Shown here: positions 46,230 to 56,884 of the stretch, piece by piece | Position numbering within the stretch: position 1 is the stretch's first letter | Layout of the letters: each line of letters opens with the position of its first letter | Source: Oreohelix idahoensis | Lineage: Eukaryota > Mollusca > Gastropoda > Stylommatophora > Oreohelicidae | Assembly: GCA_024509875.1 (NCBI GenBank) | Contig: JAMPIV010014150.1 | Span: 220,891 to 284,890 of the forward strand | Length of the DNA stretch: 64,000 nt | Direction: 5' to 3' | Made by a program: the position numbers and the translations under genes | The notes under the pieces: model-generated | What the model saw: only the letters and a program-made list of their open reading frames with translations | The model's database searches: none | Told to the model about the DNA's origin: nothing

Positions 46230-47363
46230 CTTAACCAGATATCATTTCTTCCATTCTGCTGGTATCTCTTCCTTTTCCCAGACTTTACCAAGTAATTTAT
46301 ATAACATCTCTGTAGCCGTGTCCGATATCTGCTTTAATGGCCTCTGCTGGAATGCCATCAGGTCCAGACGCTTTTCCATCTCTTAGAAGCTTTATGGCTT
46401 TCTTTATTTCTTCCTTCGTTGGTCTTTCACCGTTAATTTGTAGCTCTTCTTCTGCTGGCTGGATGTCCGGGGGGTTTTGTGGAGCTGGTCTATTGAGAAG
46501 GTCCTCAAAATATTATGTCCACCTCTTCATTTGCTCTTGTATATTGCTGAGCAGTTTTCCATTCTTGTCTTTTATGCGGCAACTTGTTTGCTTGTATTTC
46601 CCTGTTAGCTTCTTTGTGCTGCTATACAGTTCTCTCATATTTCCTTTGGCTGCAGCATCTTCTGCCTCTCTTGCCAACTCCTCAATACACTTCCTCTTGT
46701 CTCTTTTGATACTTCTTTTTACTTCTTTGTTTGCTTCTGTGTACACTTCTTGAGCCTTGGCTTTGGAACTTCTGGTTTTACTTGTGTTTTAATCTGCTTT
46801 CTTGTTTTTTCTGTCTTTTATCGTATTGATGGTTTCTGTTGTTATCCATGCTTTTTTTTGTCGTTTCCTTTTCCCCAGTATTTCTTCACATGTCTCATTC
46901 CATACCGTTTTGATTTGCTGCCAATAGTCTTCTGTATTCTCTACATCTTCCAGCTGTTGGAGCACTTGGAATTTGTTGGATATTGTGACTGCAAATTTGT
47001 CTCTTGTTTCTTAGATGTCCTACATTAAATTGTTGTCTATAATTTTGCATTATTGCATATCTCTTGAGTTTCATTTTTACTTTGGCTATCAGAAGGTGGT
47101 GATCCGATGCCACATCTGCTCCTCTATATACCTTTACATCCTGCAATGATGATCTAAACTTCTTGTTTATGCATATATGATCAATCTGATTTTCTGTTCT
47201 ATGGTCTGGTGATATCCATGTTGCTTTGTGTATTTTCTTATGTGGAAACATGCTTCCTCCTATAGCCAGTTGATTTGAAGCACAGAAGTTTGAGAATAGT
47301 TCCCCATTTTCATTCATTATTCCTAGCCCATGTTTTCCCATGACTTCTTCAAAGCCGGTGTTG
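46230..47363 (-). pseudogene. LINE A linker and endonuclease C-terminus, frameshifted
   Basis: Pieces of the family A frame. 46513-46746 holds the helical linker (IEELAREAEDAAAKGNMREL), and 46895-47341 holds the endonuclease end with FPHKKIHKATWISPDHRT and SDHHLLIAKVKMK. Compared with copy 1 there are small indels near 46250, 46545, 46780 and 47005. The hAT element interrupts it at 47372. Confidence 0.85.
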
Positions 47364-47371
47364 ACTGTACC

Positions 47372-48586
47372 TTAGGGTTCCCATTCGTCCCGTTTTTCCC
47401 GGGACAGTCCCGTTTTTTTATAAAATGTCCCGGTGTCCCGAATTTATTCCAAATGTCCCGCTTTTTAAGGGTCCTTCCTGAAAAAAAAATCTTTGGGTAA
47501 CGGATTTTTTTCCGTGTTTTAGTAGTGTTACTTTATCAATTTCCGGTTACATCAAATGTGTTGAAAAGCAAGAGACAACAGCAATTGAAGTGAAGGATGA
47601 AATAAACAAACTGGTAGAAAAATTAAACTACAGGAAGGCAGAAAAGTTTCTTACCACTACTGTGAGAAATCAGTTGCAAGAATTAGAAAAAGAAGGACAC
47701 ATAACAGTTGAGAGGTTTCAAAGCTATGCAGTAGATTTCTATGACACCTGCATTGAATATATTCAGGAGTGGTGTACACCATTTCTTACGCCTCTTCAGT
47801 CTATGGATTGGATCAATTTGAAGGGAAAGGAGTCTGTGACTTGGAAGAACATCCAAGAAAGCTACATATTCATGAAGACAGTGTCACCAAATTTTACTGT
47901 GAATGAAGAGGACTTATTTGATGAGTTTGCATGTGTGAAAAAATATTGTGAAAGCAAATTTGATGTGTGGAGTGAACTGAAGGATCAAAGTGTCAGTGAA
48001 AAATGGCGTGAGATGTTCGCTTATTTTACAAAGCAGGATATAAATGCTGAGAACCTGAAATGCCTAGTTAGTTTTTGTTTGGCACTGTCAGGATCCAATG
48101 CAGCTGTTGAACGTGTTTTTTCATTAATAAATGCGCTTTGGACAGACGAAAAAAAACAGACTTAAAATTGAGACAGTGAAAGCTTTAACTATTATAAAGA
48201 CCCATATTAAGGATTTCTCTTGTGCTGAGTTCTATGTCCAAATATCAGAAGAAAAAAAACTTCTTGAACAGGCCCATAAATCTGATAAATATTCTGATGA
48301 ATCTGAAATATAAACTTGACTATTGTGTATTTTTTAAAGGTGCGATTTTTCTAATTAAGTATGTTTGTAATTTAGAATTCTTTTTTAAAGTGGAAGTTGT
48401 GTTAGTTAATGTGTGTATTTTTATACCAGTATCTTATTTTAAGTGCAACATATAATATATAATAGATTTATTTGTGCTTTACCTTAATTTTTAACATGTC
48501 CCGTTTTTTTACAAAATGACCCGGGTTTTTTGGGTAAAAATTTGGAAATGTCCCGGTTTTTAAACAAAACATTATGGGAACCCTAC
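47372..48586 (+). mobile_element. hAT transposon, internally deleted, inside LINE A
   Basis: A 1,215-bp element with inverted termini (T/G)TAGGGTTCCCAT and an 8-bp target duplication ACTGTACC/AGTGTACC (7 of 8). Subterminal GTCCCG motifs recur at both ends (six or more at 47397-47460, and inverted or related copies at 48498-48560), as is usual for transposase binding sites. Only the C-terminal part of a transposase remains. Confidence 0.88.
47590..48313 (+). pseudogene. hAT transposase C-terminal part
   Basis: About 240 codons in two frames joined at an A run near 48150. The C-terminal hAT dimerisation motif is clear: LALSGSNAAVERVFSLINAL, then KNRLKIETVKALTIIKTH. The N-terminal zinc finger and most of the DDE core are absent, so the protein cannot be active. 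The element would have needed another transposase source. Confidence 0.85.
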
Positions 48587-49254
48587 AGTGTACCCATCTT
48601 TGCATTCATGTCACTCATCACAATTGTGATGTCTCTTCTTTTTACTTTTTCCATAATTTCCTGTAGTCTAGTATAAAATGCTTCTTTCACAGACTCTTCT
48701 TTGTCATTAGTTGGTGCATAACATTGGATGACATTTACATTTATTTTCTTTTTAGCTGTTTTAAAAGTAGCTGTTATTATTCTGTATCTAACAGCTTCCC
48801 ATTCAGTGAGTGCTTTATGTGCTTCTTTAGATAACATAAGAGCTACCCTTTCACTGTGGTGTGAACTTTCGTCTTCATGTCCTGAGGACAGCACCAATTC
48901 ACCTGTGATGAGTTTCTTCTTGTCTACCCCCTTCCACTTTGTTTCACACATTCCCAGAACCTCGATTTTATATTCCCTCATTTCTGCTGCTACTTGTGCC
49001 ACTTCCCCTTGTTCGTTTAATGTCCGAACATTCCAAGTGCCAAATCTGGAAGTTCTCCTAGAAGAAAGAAGGTTAGTCAGTAACACAGACTCCTTTCGGC
49101 TTTCTCTGTGTTGCATCATACGCCTCCCTGCGAGAGGACCTTCCCCTGTCTTGGATGGCTGTGTTTTATTTTCCTTAATTGACTTGTCCATGTTTGTTGA
49201 AGTTTTTTGTGGTTTAAATATTTTACAGGATGGGGTAACCAGCCCTATGCCCAA
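48587..49254 (-). pseudogene. LINE A endonuclease N-terminus
   Basis: About 220 codons from an ATG at 49254. A basic leader (residues 1-70) precedes FGTWNVRTLNEQG, CETKWKG, QCYAPTNDKEE and SDMNAKMG, so the first Asp of the usual GDMNA box has become SDMNA. The frame is then broken by the hAT insertion. The C-terminal half continues at 46895-47341. Confidence 0.88.
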
Positions 49255-49844
49255 CCCTCCTTAGTCGCTTTCTACGACACACATGGCAGGGAACAGTGTT
49301 ACAATTCTTTGCTCCCCTTTCGGGCCCCAGTAACACACGGGTGAGTATCTACTATAGGACTACGTTTATCTTTTGTATACACGAGAAGACGGTATCTACG
49401 ATCCGTATGAAATGATCTACCAAACCGCCCTCTATGATCGAGATCTGCAATTCAGAACTTATTCATTGTCTATTATCTTTGAAAGGGGGGAGTGTCCAAG
49501 ACTCACGACAGCCCGGTTGAATCACAGTTTCCCATTGCAAACGCCACCTGTGTTGCATATAGGATCACGTTGAGAGTTACGATTTGCATGAGCGGTTATA
49601 TATTTTAGGGGTCGCCCACATGTGACGTCACGCCATTTTTAAACCACATCACATTTCGTCACAAAAACCCAGACCCCCTCTAATGTGATGTCACAGATCT
49701 CCCCCCTTTTCCCCCTCTACTTTGTTGTATTACCGAAAAGTAACAGCGTAATCGAATGTACGTACACTAGTTAACTAGTCATCGTCATCAATATTATTAT
49801 CATCATCATTCTCGCCATCATCATCCTCACCTTTCAGTTCCACG

Positions 49845-50115
49845 AGAAGAATATGCTTTATGATAAGGCTTCCTGTCCTGTGCCATCAGCTCAAGGTCTG
49901 TCCATGTCTTATTCACGTCTGTCTCCAGTTGTCTTCTCTAAGTGTTCCTTGGCCTTCATCTGCTTCTCTCACCCTGGAGAGAACCACAATAATGACTGGC
50001 TGGTAAAGCTATTAGCAGGTATGCTCAATGAGTGTCCTATTCACTTCAAGTGTCTCCTTATCATGTCTTGTTCTTCTGACACTTGTCTGGTTCGTGTCAC
50101 CATGCTGTTGTCGTG
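49845..50115 (-). mobile_element. decayed family A-like LINE 3' relic
   Basis: It aligns loosely with 44965-45240, the RT C-terminal coding end (GCCATCAGCTCAAG, CACCCTGG, GAGTGTCCTATTCAC, CTTGTTCTTCTGACACTTG). An ATC-rich stretch at 49776-49832 sits at its 3' side. No frame is kept. Confidence 0.6.
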
Positions 50116-50332
50116 ATGGTGATAACTTGTTACTGTTTTTTTAGTCTAATTTTACACAGTACAGTTTATTTGGTATGCACTTTGTCTTTTAAGGTGTGAA
50201 TTACATTATTAAACAAAGAAATATATAAATTTTAAAAACTTTTATACAGTCAAAGGTTATAACAATTATCTTATATTTCAGCTGAGAATATAATATTAAT
50301 ATAAGTCGTCCACGGGGGAGCTGTTTTGCGGA

Positions 50333-50425
50333 TAAAAGTTAACTATTGCGGATAAAAGTTACTATTATGGATAAAAATTAACTATTGCGGATACAATTTA
50401 ACTGTTGTGCATAAAAGTAGAAACA
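50333..50425 (+). repeat. ~22-bp tandem repeat, about 4-5 copies
   Basis: Degenerate copies of GCGGATAAAAGTTAACTATT and variants, with no spacers. Confidence 0.8.
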
Positions 50426-50609
50426 TCATTTATGAAAGAAACGAGTGTGACTCATTAATTTGTGTGTGGCGTCAGATTTTTCAAAACCCCCGTTCCCCAT
50501 ACAGCGTCACAAAATTTTTACACCCTCCTCCCTCACTGCCTGGCGCCATGTCGACGACCCTTTACCCCGGACCGTATACTCTTAAAACAAAAACTCTTAA
50601 TTTACTACA

Positions 50610-50799
50610 GTAAATAAATTATTAAATAAATAAATAAAGCTAACTAACAGTCATTCGTTGGACATAAAGGTTGACACTAGACAACATAAAAGAAAATATA
50701 AGAGTCATCCTTTATGTCCAACGAGTACCTGTTAATTACCTGTATTTATTTATTTACGAATTTATTAACTGTTCAAAGGACTCAAGGTTTCCCCCATTA
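50610..50799. mobile_element. hairpin insertion flanked by 13-bp direct repeat
   Basis: A 190-bp imperfect palindrome. Arms of about 70 bp (core TCGTTGGACATAAAGG and its inverse at 50716-50731, plus inverted AAATAAATAAATA tracts) surround a ~30-bp loop. It is flanked by the direct repeat TTAATTTACTACA (50597-50609 and 50800-50812). Confidence 0.7.
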
Positions 50800-51147
50800 T
50801 TAATTTACTACAATACCACAAGTTCAGACGAAATCGAACAAGCATAAACAAACGAGCAAATGGTCCGCCAAAACATCTTCTTCTTCTTTGATCCATAACC
50901 GCCAACCGCCAAAGCAGTCAGTGGCCATCATGCCTGGTGGCGTCTTGAAGGGCAGCAACAAACTGACTCCACTTTGCTCGGTCGGCGGCCATCCTTCGTA
51001 CAGTGCCCCAACTCTGGTTCATTCTTTGCATCTCGGCTTCCACAGTTCTCCGCCAAGTTTTTTTTGGTCGGCTCTCATTCGCTTTCCCTCGGGGGTCTAC
51101 AGCATAGCTGTGATGGCATCAGGATCCCTTCTGAGGACATGGCCAAC

Positions 51148-52482
51148 TGTCGTGAAACGACTCTCCCCGACTTTTTTTTATGCCACTTGAAAAGGTGAAA
51201 ATCAGTCCTACGAACAAACCGGATGTCACGAACAGGACACACGTAAATCAAGAAAGGGGCTGAAACCCTGCCTGCCGCTGCAAACACGTACACAGTGGAT
51301 ACTAGGGCGAGTTTAATGAAGTTAACTTGATACCCCTGGGACCAAAATAGATGAATTTGCACCAATACCACAGCCCACCCCTGCCCGGGAACCTCATCCT
51401 GGAATTGGGAGGGAATTTTAAGCATTAGAACGCTAACCATCGCTCGAAGTAGAAGCGTATATGGGCCCAAAGTGGGCATTACTGTTGCAAAACATTCATA
51501 GTGAATTCAGTTGAGCGAATCCACCCAGGTTGCGGTTACACAGTACTAATCCAACTTGCGGTTACAAAGTACAAACCCAGGTTGCGGTTGCAAAGTACAA
51601 AACCAGGTTGCGGTTACCAGATACCTAAACCAGGTCCAGGGTACGAGTCCATGGTACCAAAGATTACCCTTACCCACCATACCCTATCAAATAGGTTATC
51701 ATACCCAACCATATCCTATCACCCAGTAACCATACCACACATCCCATAAGCAGAAGAGGTATTCAGCAGAGGTGACTTACCCCATCCTTATCTGTGATGT
51801 GCACTGAGTCCAGGGAAGCAAACTCTGACACCCTCTGAACCCATAAAACTGTTTATGAGACCAAGGTGCTGGAGCATACAAAACCAAGAGAGTCCGAACA
51901 CAAATCATCTCCGCAGCTACTACAGTCCTTGAGGAGATGAGTATTAACACCTACCAGCAAAACTACCATAGAAGAGATCTACTGTCCATATGATGACAAC
52001 ACTAGTTGTTTTTTTTAAATAAACAGTAGAGCTAAACTTTTTTTTTTCATATTATATGTATAATAAGAAATGTAAGATTCTATACCCTTTTATTCAACTT
52101 TACATAACAGCGTCTGTTGTTATTTTTCTTGTTAACTTTATTGGGTTGTATTTTATTTAAATATAAATCTACACCCTGGGGGCTCAGCCATAATTCAATT
52201 AACTTCTATTGGGTCGGGATATTTTAAATGTGGCTGGACACCAAATCTCTTTCTCAAACTTATGTGCTTTACACAGTCCTTTTGTAGGATTCCTGAGGAA
52301 GAATTTATCGTCCAGAAAATATCCTGTTTAGGTACAAGAATTCTCTTTTAAGTAAATTTCTAGTACACTATTTCCTGAGGAGAGGCAGTTTCTTCAAACT
52401 CGGAAGCTATCAATAAGACATTATTATCTTTATTCTTCCATTCCATTCAAGCTGTCCTATCTCCTCAAAACACCTCGCGACA
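51148..52482. mobile_element. solo LTR inserted in LINE B
   Basis: A 1,335-bp insertion with TGTCGTGA...TCGCGACA ends and a perfect 5-bp target duplication CCAAC (51143-51147 and 52483-52487). The uninterrupted LINE B at 10610-10620 confirms the empty site. TG...CA ends, the 5-bp duplication and the lack of any gene identify a solo LTR. It includes four tandem copies of CCAGGTTGCGGTTACAAAGT near 51525-51625. Its parent element is not in the window. Confidence 0.88.
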
Positions 52483-53237
52483 CCAACCCAACTCCAGCGC
52501 CTGCCAGCTATGATGGTGTGCATGTCCTCCTGGTTACTCTGAATAAGTAGTTCTTGGTTGCTGATGGTATTTGGCCAAAAGATTTGGAGAATTTTCCTTA
52601 GGCAGATTGTGTGGAAGGAGGACAGTTTCGACATTTCCTTCTCTGTTACTCTCCAGCATTCCGCACCATAGAGAAGCACAGAAAGTACACAGCTCTCATA
52701 CAGTCTTAATTTGGTGTTTGTGCTGTACTGGGAAGACTTCCAAATGTTGTTGAGACTAGCAAAGGCTGTTCTCGCTTAATTCATTTTGTTGTTAATGTCC
52801 TTGATTGTTCCGCCGTCAGGTGTTACTATGCATCCTAGGTAAGTAAATGTGTCTGTCTGTTCTAACTTCTGGTTCCTTACTGTTATTGGCTCAGGATTGC
52901 CCACATTTAGTGTCATGACCTCTGTCTTCTTCAGATTGATGTTCAGGCCAACTTGCTGGCCATACTTATTCAGTCTTTTGGTTTTTTCTTGAATGTGTTG
53001 ATGTGAATGCGTGAGTAGTGCAATGTCATCTACATATTCCAGGTCTTCCAGTGTAGAAAACGTTGTCCACCTAATTCCTCTTGGACTGCCCTCTGTTGTC
53101 CGGCGCATCACCCAATCTATGGCTGTCATTCCATTTGTTGCCGTTTCCGTAACGTGTGGTTTTTTACATAGACACGGGTGTCGGCCCTGTGCTAAAACCC
53201 CCAACTTGGAGGACCAGGGTACCAACATGACAAGCAA
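52410..53237 (-). pseudogene. LINE B RT fragment fused to leader
   Basis: The frame at 52776-53237 reads leader sequence, then abruptly AIDWVMRRTTEGSPRGIRW, DLEYVDDIALL (the YADD box changed to YVDD) and the thumb. 52488-52679 continues with LYGAECWRVTEKEMSKL and IIAGRRWSWVG. A frameshift near 52770 separates them. It cannot encode a working enzyme. Confidence 0.85.
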
Positions 53238-53806
53238 TAATTGTATTGTTCTCTTTCTGCTGTGTGCCCTGATGCTGGCAATAACGTTAACCCAAATCTA
53301 ACCATATTTGTCACAAAGATTGCGTATGCAAAATGAACTGATTCAACCGAAAGTTCGAACACGCCATTATCAAGTGTGTATGCTTTTATGTATTAAGGCT
53401 ATGTATGTACGAACGTATGTAAAGGAATTAATTTGGTATTACTCGCTGCAACAGCAGAAAGACGCATTACACTAGTCAACAAATTTTCAAAAGTTTTTTG
53501 TACCAGAAATTAAATATACCATTTCTTATTGATTTTGACATGCTGATTTCAAATATCATAATGAAATTCACCAATTGGCTCTGGTTTTTTTTTTAAATGA
53601 TGAATTTACATTACAGTAATACAAATAATGTATGCTTGTTTAATTCTCTGGGGTGAACAGCTAGTCTTTCTACTTTAGCATTATAAAAATTGTGGTTACA
53701 TACTCAATTAATTGATATTTCAACATAAAATGATAGAAAAAATAAAAACATTATTTAAAGTTCACATATAATGTTTTAAAAAGGCACATTTGAACCCATT
53801 CCGTCA

Positions 53807-55441
53807 TTATTCAGTCGCCGTTCGAGCTCTCTTTGCTTGCTTCTTGTAGTCAATCGATGAGGTGTCTCTTGTCACAGTCCAACAGTAATCAGCAAGCATT
53901 GAAGGGCTCCAATTGCCTTGATACCTTGTCTCCATAGCAGCAATGTCCTGGTGAAATCGTTCACCATACTCATCACTGACCGCTCCACAGTTTGACGTAA
54001 AGAAATCCAGATGAGAATCCAGAAAATGAATTTTCAAAGACATGTTGCAGCCAAGACTCTTATACTTCAGAAGGAGATTTTCTACAATTTCATTGTAATT
54101 ATCAGATCTGTTATTTCCAAGAAAATTGTCCACCACTGACTTAAATGCTAGCCATGCTGCTTTTTCCTTGCCATGCAACATGCAAAGAAACTCGTCATCA
54201 TGAAGAAGTTTTCGAATTTGCGGACCAACAAATACTCCCTCTCTTATTTTAGCTTCACTCAGTCTTGGAAATTTTCTGATGAGGTATTTGAAAGCCTCAT
54301 CTGTTTTCTCCATTGCCTTGACAAAGTTTTTCATGAGACCCAGCTTAATGTGCAAGGGTGGCAACAAAATCTTGCTGGTGTCGACAAGTGCTGGGTTCTC
54401 AACGTTCTTACTGCCAGGCTGCAATGACTGCCTGATTGGCCAATGTCTTCTGATATAATGGTCACTTCGTGCACGGCTATCCCACTCACAGAGAAAGCAA
54501 CAGTACTTGGTGTATCCACCCTGTAGTCCAAGCAAAAGAGCGACCACTTTTAAGTCACCGCAAAGTGACCAATGATGATGATCGTAGTTTATACACTTCA
54601 AAAACTGCTTAATGTTTTCATAAGTTTCTTTCATATGAGCTGCGTGACAAACTGAAATTGACGGTAACACATTACCATTATTCAACAAAACAGCTTTAAG
54701 ACTCGTCTTGGATGAATCAATGAAAAGCCTCCACTCTTCCGGTATGTAATTGATTTTGAGGGCTGCCATTAAACCATAAATGTTGTGGCACGCAGAAAGG
54801 TCACCCTCTATGAAAAAAAATGTAATAAGCGGCTTCTGGCGGTTCCTATACACAGAAATTGTAACATCTTCTGCCAGGAGATTCCACTGTTGCAATCTGG
54901 AACCCAAAAGCTCCGCCTTGTTCTTCGGTAAATTCAGATCTCTTACAAGATCATTCAGTTCACCTTGGGTTATTAAGTATGGTTTAGTGGATGTAGTTTG
55001 CTCAAAACCTGGGTCACTTGAGGTTGATGGTTCAGGACCACCAATGTCCTCTTCTTCACCAGTGAAAGCAGCTGAAAATGATTCTGGCACTTTGGGAACT
55101 GGTAGGTCATCGCCATGTGGTACCGGACGTATTGCAGAGGGGATGTTTGGATATTCCAGAGTCCATTATTTTTTCTTTGATATGCCTTTCCCAATTGGAG
55201 GGACCATGCAAAAGTAACAGTTGTTGAGATGATCAGTGGGCTCTCTCCAAATCATTGGGACTGCAAAAGGCATAGCTTGCCTTTTGCCAGTCAACCACAG
55301 TTTAAGATGTGTTGCACATGTATTGCAGCATATGTGTGGCGCCCAGCTCTTATCTTGATCTCCTATTCTGCAGCCAAAATACAAACTGTACGCCTTCTTA
55401 ATCACTTTAGTTATATTTCGTTTTTGTGATACAAATGTCAC
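53807..55441 (-). pseudogene. uncharacterised protein, candidate RAG/CMC-like DDE transposase
   Basis: Two open pieces, 55166-55441 and 53807-55090, are separated by a frameshift near 55150. The first holds WAPHICCNTCATHLKLWLTG and DHLNNCYFC, a probable zinc-binding region. The second (427 codons) has FIDSS (Asp125), CGDLK (Asp179), CFLC (Cys198 and Cys201), PPLHIKLG, IHFLDSH (His355 and His360) and GERFH (Glu377). That series D, D, CxxC, Hx4H, E is the arrangement in RAG1 and CMC/Transib-type transposases. Similar proteins are multicopy and unnamed in many invertebrates, as far as I recall. The N-terminus before 55441 may be missing. Function is inferred, not proved. Confidence 0.65.
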
Positions 55442-55456
55442 ATCACCACATATATA

Positions 55457-55537
55457 CTTACTTACTTAGTCGTTCCCCTTCTACCGTGAGGTATAGAGGT
55501 TTGGAAGAGAGAGCGCCAGACTATCCTATCGGCTGTC
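55457..55537 (-). mobile_element. 81-bp retroposon fragment
   Basis: A short insert with a (TAAG)n tail on the minus strand, flanked by the 14-bp repeat TCACCACATATATA (55443-55456 and 55538-55551). It lies just upstream of the transposon gene. Its source family is unknown. Confidence 0.75.
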
Positions 55538-56054
55538 TCACCACATATATAACAGAAATTAATAGCACTGTTCACACATGTCCTAGGTATTTCTAACTAC
55601 GATACTTTCGATAAGGACAAATGCACTAACTAATGGCAACATTTTATCAGAGATAAGATATTTATACACAAAGGTGATGTAATCATAGGTAGGATTGCAT
55701 CATCAACTTCTAGTTACATTTTTATTGGTCATTAGAGAAAATTATGCAATCGCCCACAACAGTTGTGTCATATATATAAATTGACCTTAATTAAATAAAC
55801 TAGTAGCATATATCTTGAAAACTAGAGCCAATCAACATTTTTTAATGTCATTTTCGTTTTCAGCACACCAAAATTAGTTAAGATCAGCTATTTTCATTTC
55901 TGGTACATTCTGGTTGTTGACTAGTGTTATCAGACGAAAACCATTTGTAAATGTGGCTCACTCGTGAATTTAAATGAATATTTTTACTGAATATCAAAGT
56001 AATAAACTAAATAGAGTTTTTTATTTAAAAAAAAACGAAGCACTGTCGATCTAA

Positions 56055-56153
56055 ATTGTAGATGGATGGTTTTTAGACAAACAAAATTGTAGATGGATGG
56101 TTTTTAGACAAACAAAATTGTAGATGGATGGTTTTTATACAAACAAAATTGTA
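56055..56153 (+). repeat. 31-bp tandem repeat, about 3 copies
   Basis: The unit ATTGTAGATGGATGGTTTTT plus AGACAAACAAA is repeated almost exactly. Confidence 0.92.
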
Positions 56154-56199
56154 AGTACTCGTTGGCTGCGCTGTTATGGTACGTAGCTGCCTGTTCGGG

Positions 56200-56880
56200 G
56201 TCCATTGGCGTCTGTTTTGGCTTCTTTTGTTCTCACATGTGCCTTGGACTGGCCCTTCTCTTCAATAGCCAAATCTGGTGGCCGTAGCAGCTCTCATGCA
56301 GTAAGGTCGGGGAAACTACAAAGGTTGTTAAGTGTCTTCAAGACCTGTCTGATGTTGGTACCTAGCTTCGGCTGCTGGCAACTTGCACCACAAACTCATC
56401 ACCAGCTGCCATCTCCACAAAGAAGGTTGGCTGTAATGGATCTCCAACGTTTTCTGTCTCTTGTCTTGGTGGTGCACTCTGATAGACTCTTTCCTGTCTA
56501 TCTCCTGATGTTATCTTCCCACTTATAGCGCTGTCTTCCCCTTGCACGTTTGTCTTCACCTCTCCCTTCTATTATGGTCTTCTGCAAGGTGTTATGCCTT
56601 TTTATGTGGCCAAAATATTTTACCTGACTAATTTTGATCTCCGTCATTAGTTCCCTTTTCATACCTAGGTTTTCTAGGACCTCCTTATTTGTTTTGTTCT
56701 CTTTCCATGAGATGCACCCCATTCTTCTATACATCCACATCTCAAGAGTCTCAATTCGTTCTTCCAATTGCTTATTCATTGTCCATGTTTCTACACAATA
56801 CAGTAGTGAGGAATATATATAACATTTTATAATTCTCAGTTTTAATTTGTGAGTTAACTGTTTAGATGTCACTATATCAT
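56200..56880 (-). mobile_element. LINE family D, 3' coding part
   Basis: A non-LTR element fragment whose open frame (56498-56872) reads CYIYSSLLYCVETWTMNKQL, MWMYRRMGCISWKENKTNKE and YFGHIKRHNTLQKTIIEGRG: the region after the RT thumb in many LINEs. After a frameshift, 56362-56520 reads the SGDRQERVYQSAPPRQETEN end. The latter is the source of the 39-bp repeats at 22.7-23.2 kb. The RT catalytic core is absent. Confidence 0.8.
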
Positions 56881-56884
56881 ATGT

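Larger units (their letters stand above)
44915..49343 (-). mobile_element. RTE-like LINE, family A, copy 2, full length
   Basis: A complete insertion flanked by the 12-bp repeat AGTATCTACTAT (44903-44914 and 49344-49355). Without the hAT insert (47372-48586) it is about 3.2 kb, with one ORF: endonuclease, RT, and a short 3' end with ATGAATGAATA. Several frameshifts inactivate it. It defines both ends of family A and shows what copy 1 (1728-3956) lacks. Confidence 0.95.
49608..50560. mobile_element. candidate TIR element with GGGTCG ends
   Basis: The left end GGGGTCGCCCACATGTGACG and the inverted right end AGGGTCGTCGACATGGCGCC are similar. Both are followed by TGTCAC/GTGACG-rich, C-run-rich sequence, and both are flanked by TTTA (49604-49607, 50561-50564). 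There is no transposase. The interior holds a LINE A relic and a tandem repeat. The ends are imperfect. Confidence 0.5.
50876..53300 (-). mobile_element. LINE family B, copy 2, internally deleted and split by a solo LTR
   Basis: Read right to left: a 5' leader (about 53300-53126), then a jump to the RT YADD region (53125-52488), then after the solo LTR the C-terminal region and (GAA)n tail (51142-50876). The endonuclease and most of RT are missing. Family B identity is clear from the match to 9004-10898. Confidence 0.85.
53470..55926 (-). mobile_element. CACTA-ended DNA transposon with RAG/CMC-like protein
   Basis: Inverted termini CACTAGTCAACA (12 of 12) lie at 53470-53481 and 55915-55926. 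A second block, TGTACCAGAAAT, lies slightly inside each end. Each side is flanked by TTA (53467-53469 and 55927-55929), a 3-bp target duplication. CACTA-type starts and 3-bp duplications are features of EnSpm/CACTA (CMC) transposons. The element carries one gene on the minus strand and an 81-bp retroposon. Confidence 0.75.

Noticed and set aside
49776..49832. Asp/His-type coding repeat in the ATC-rich stretch
   Set aside because: No open frame spans it. It fits the simple-sequence tail of the adjacent LINE A relic.
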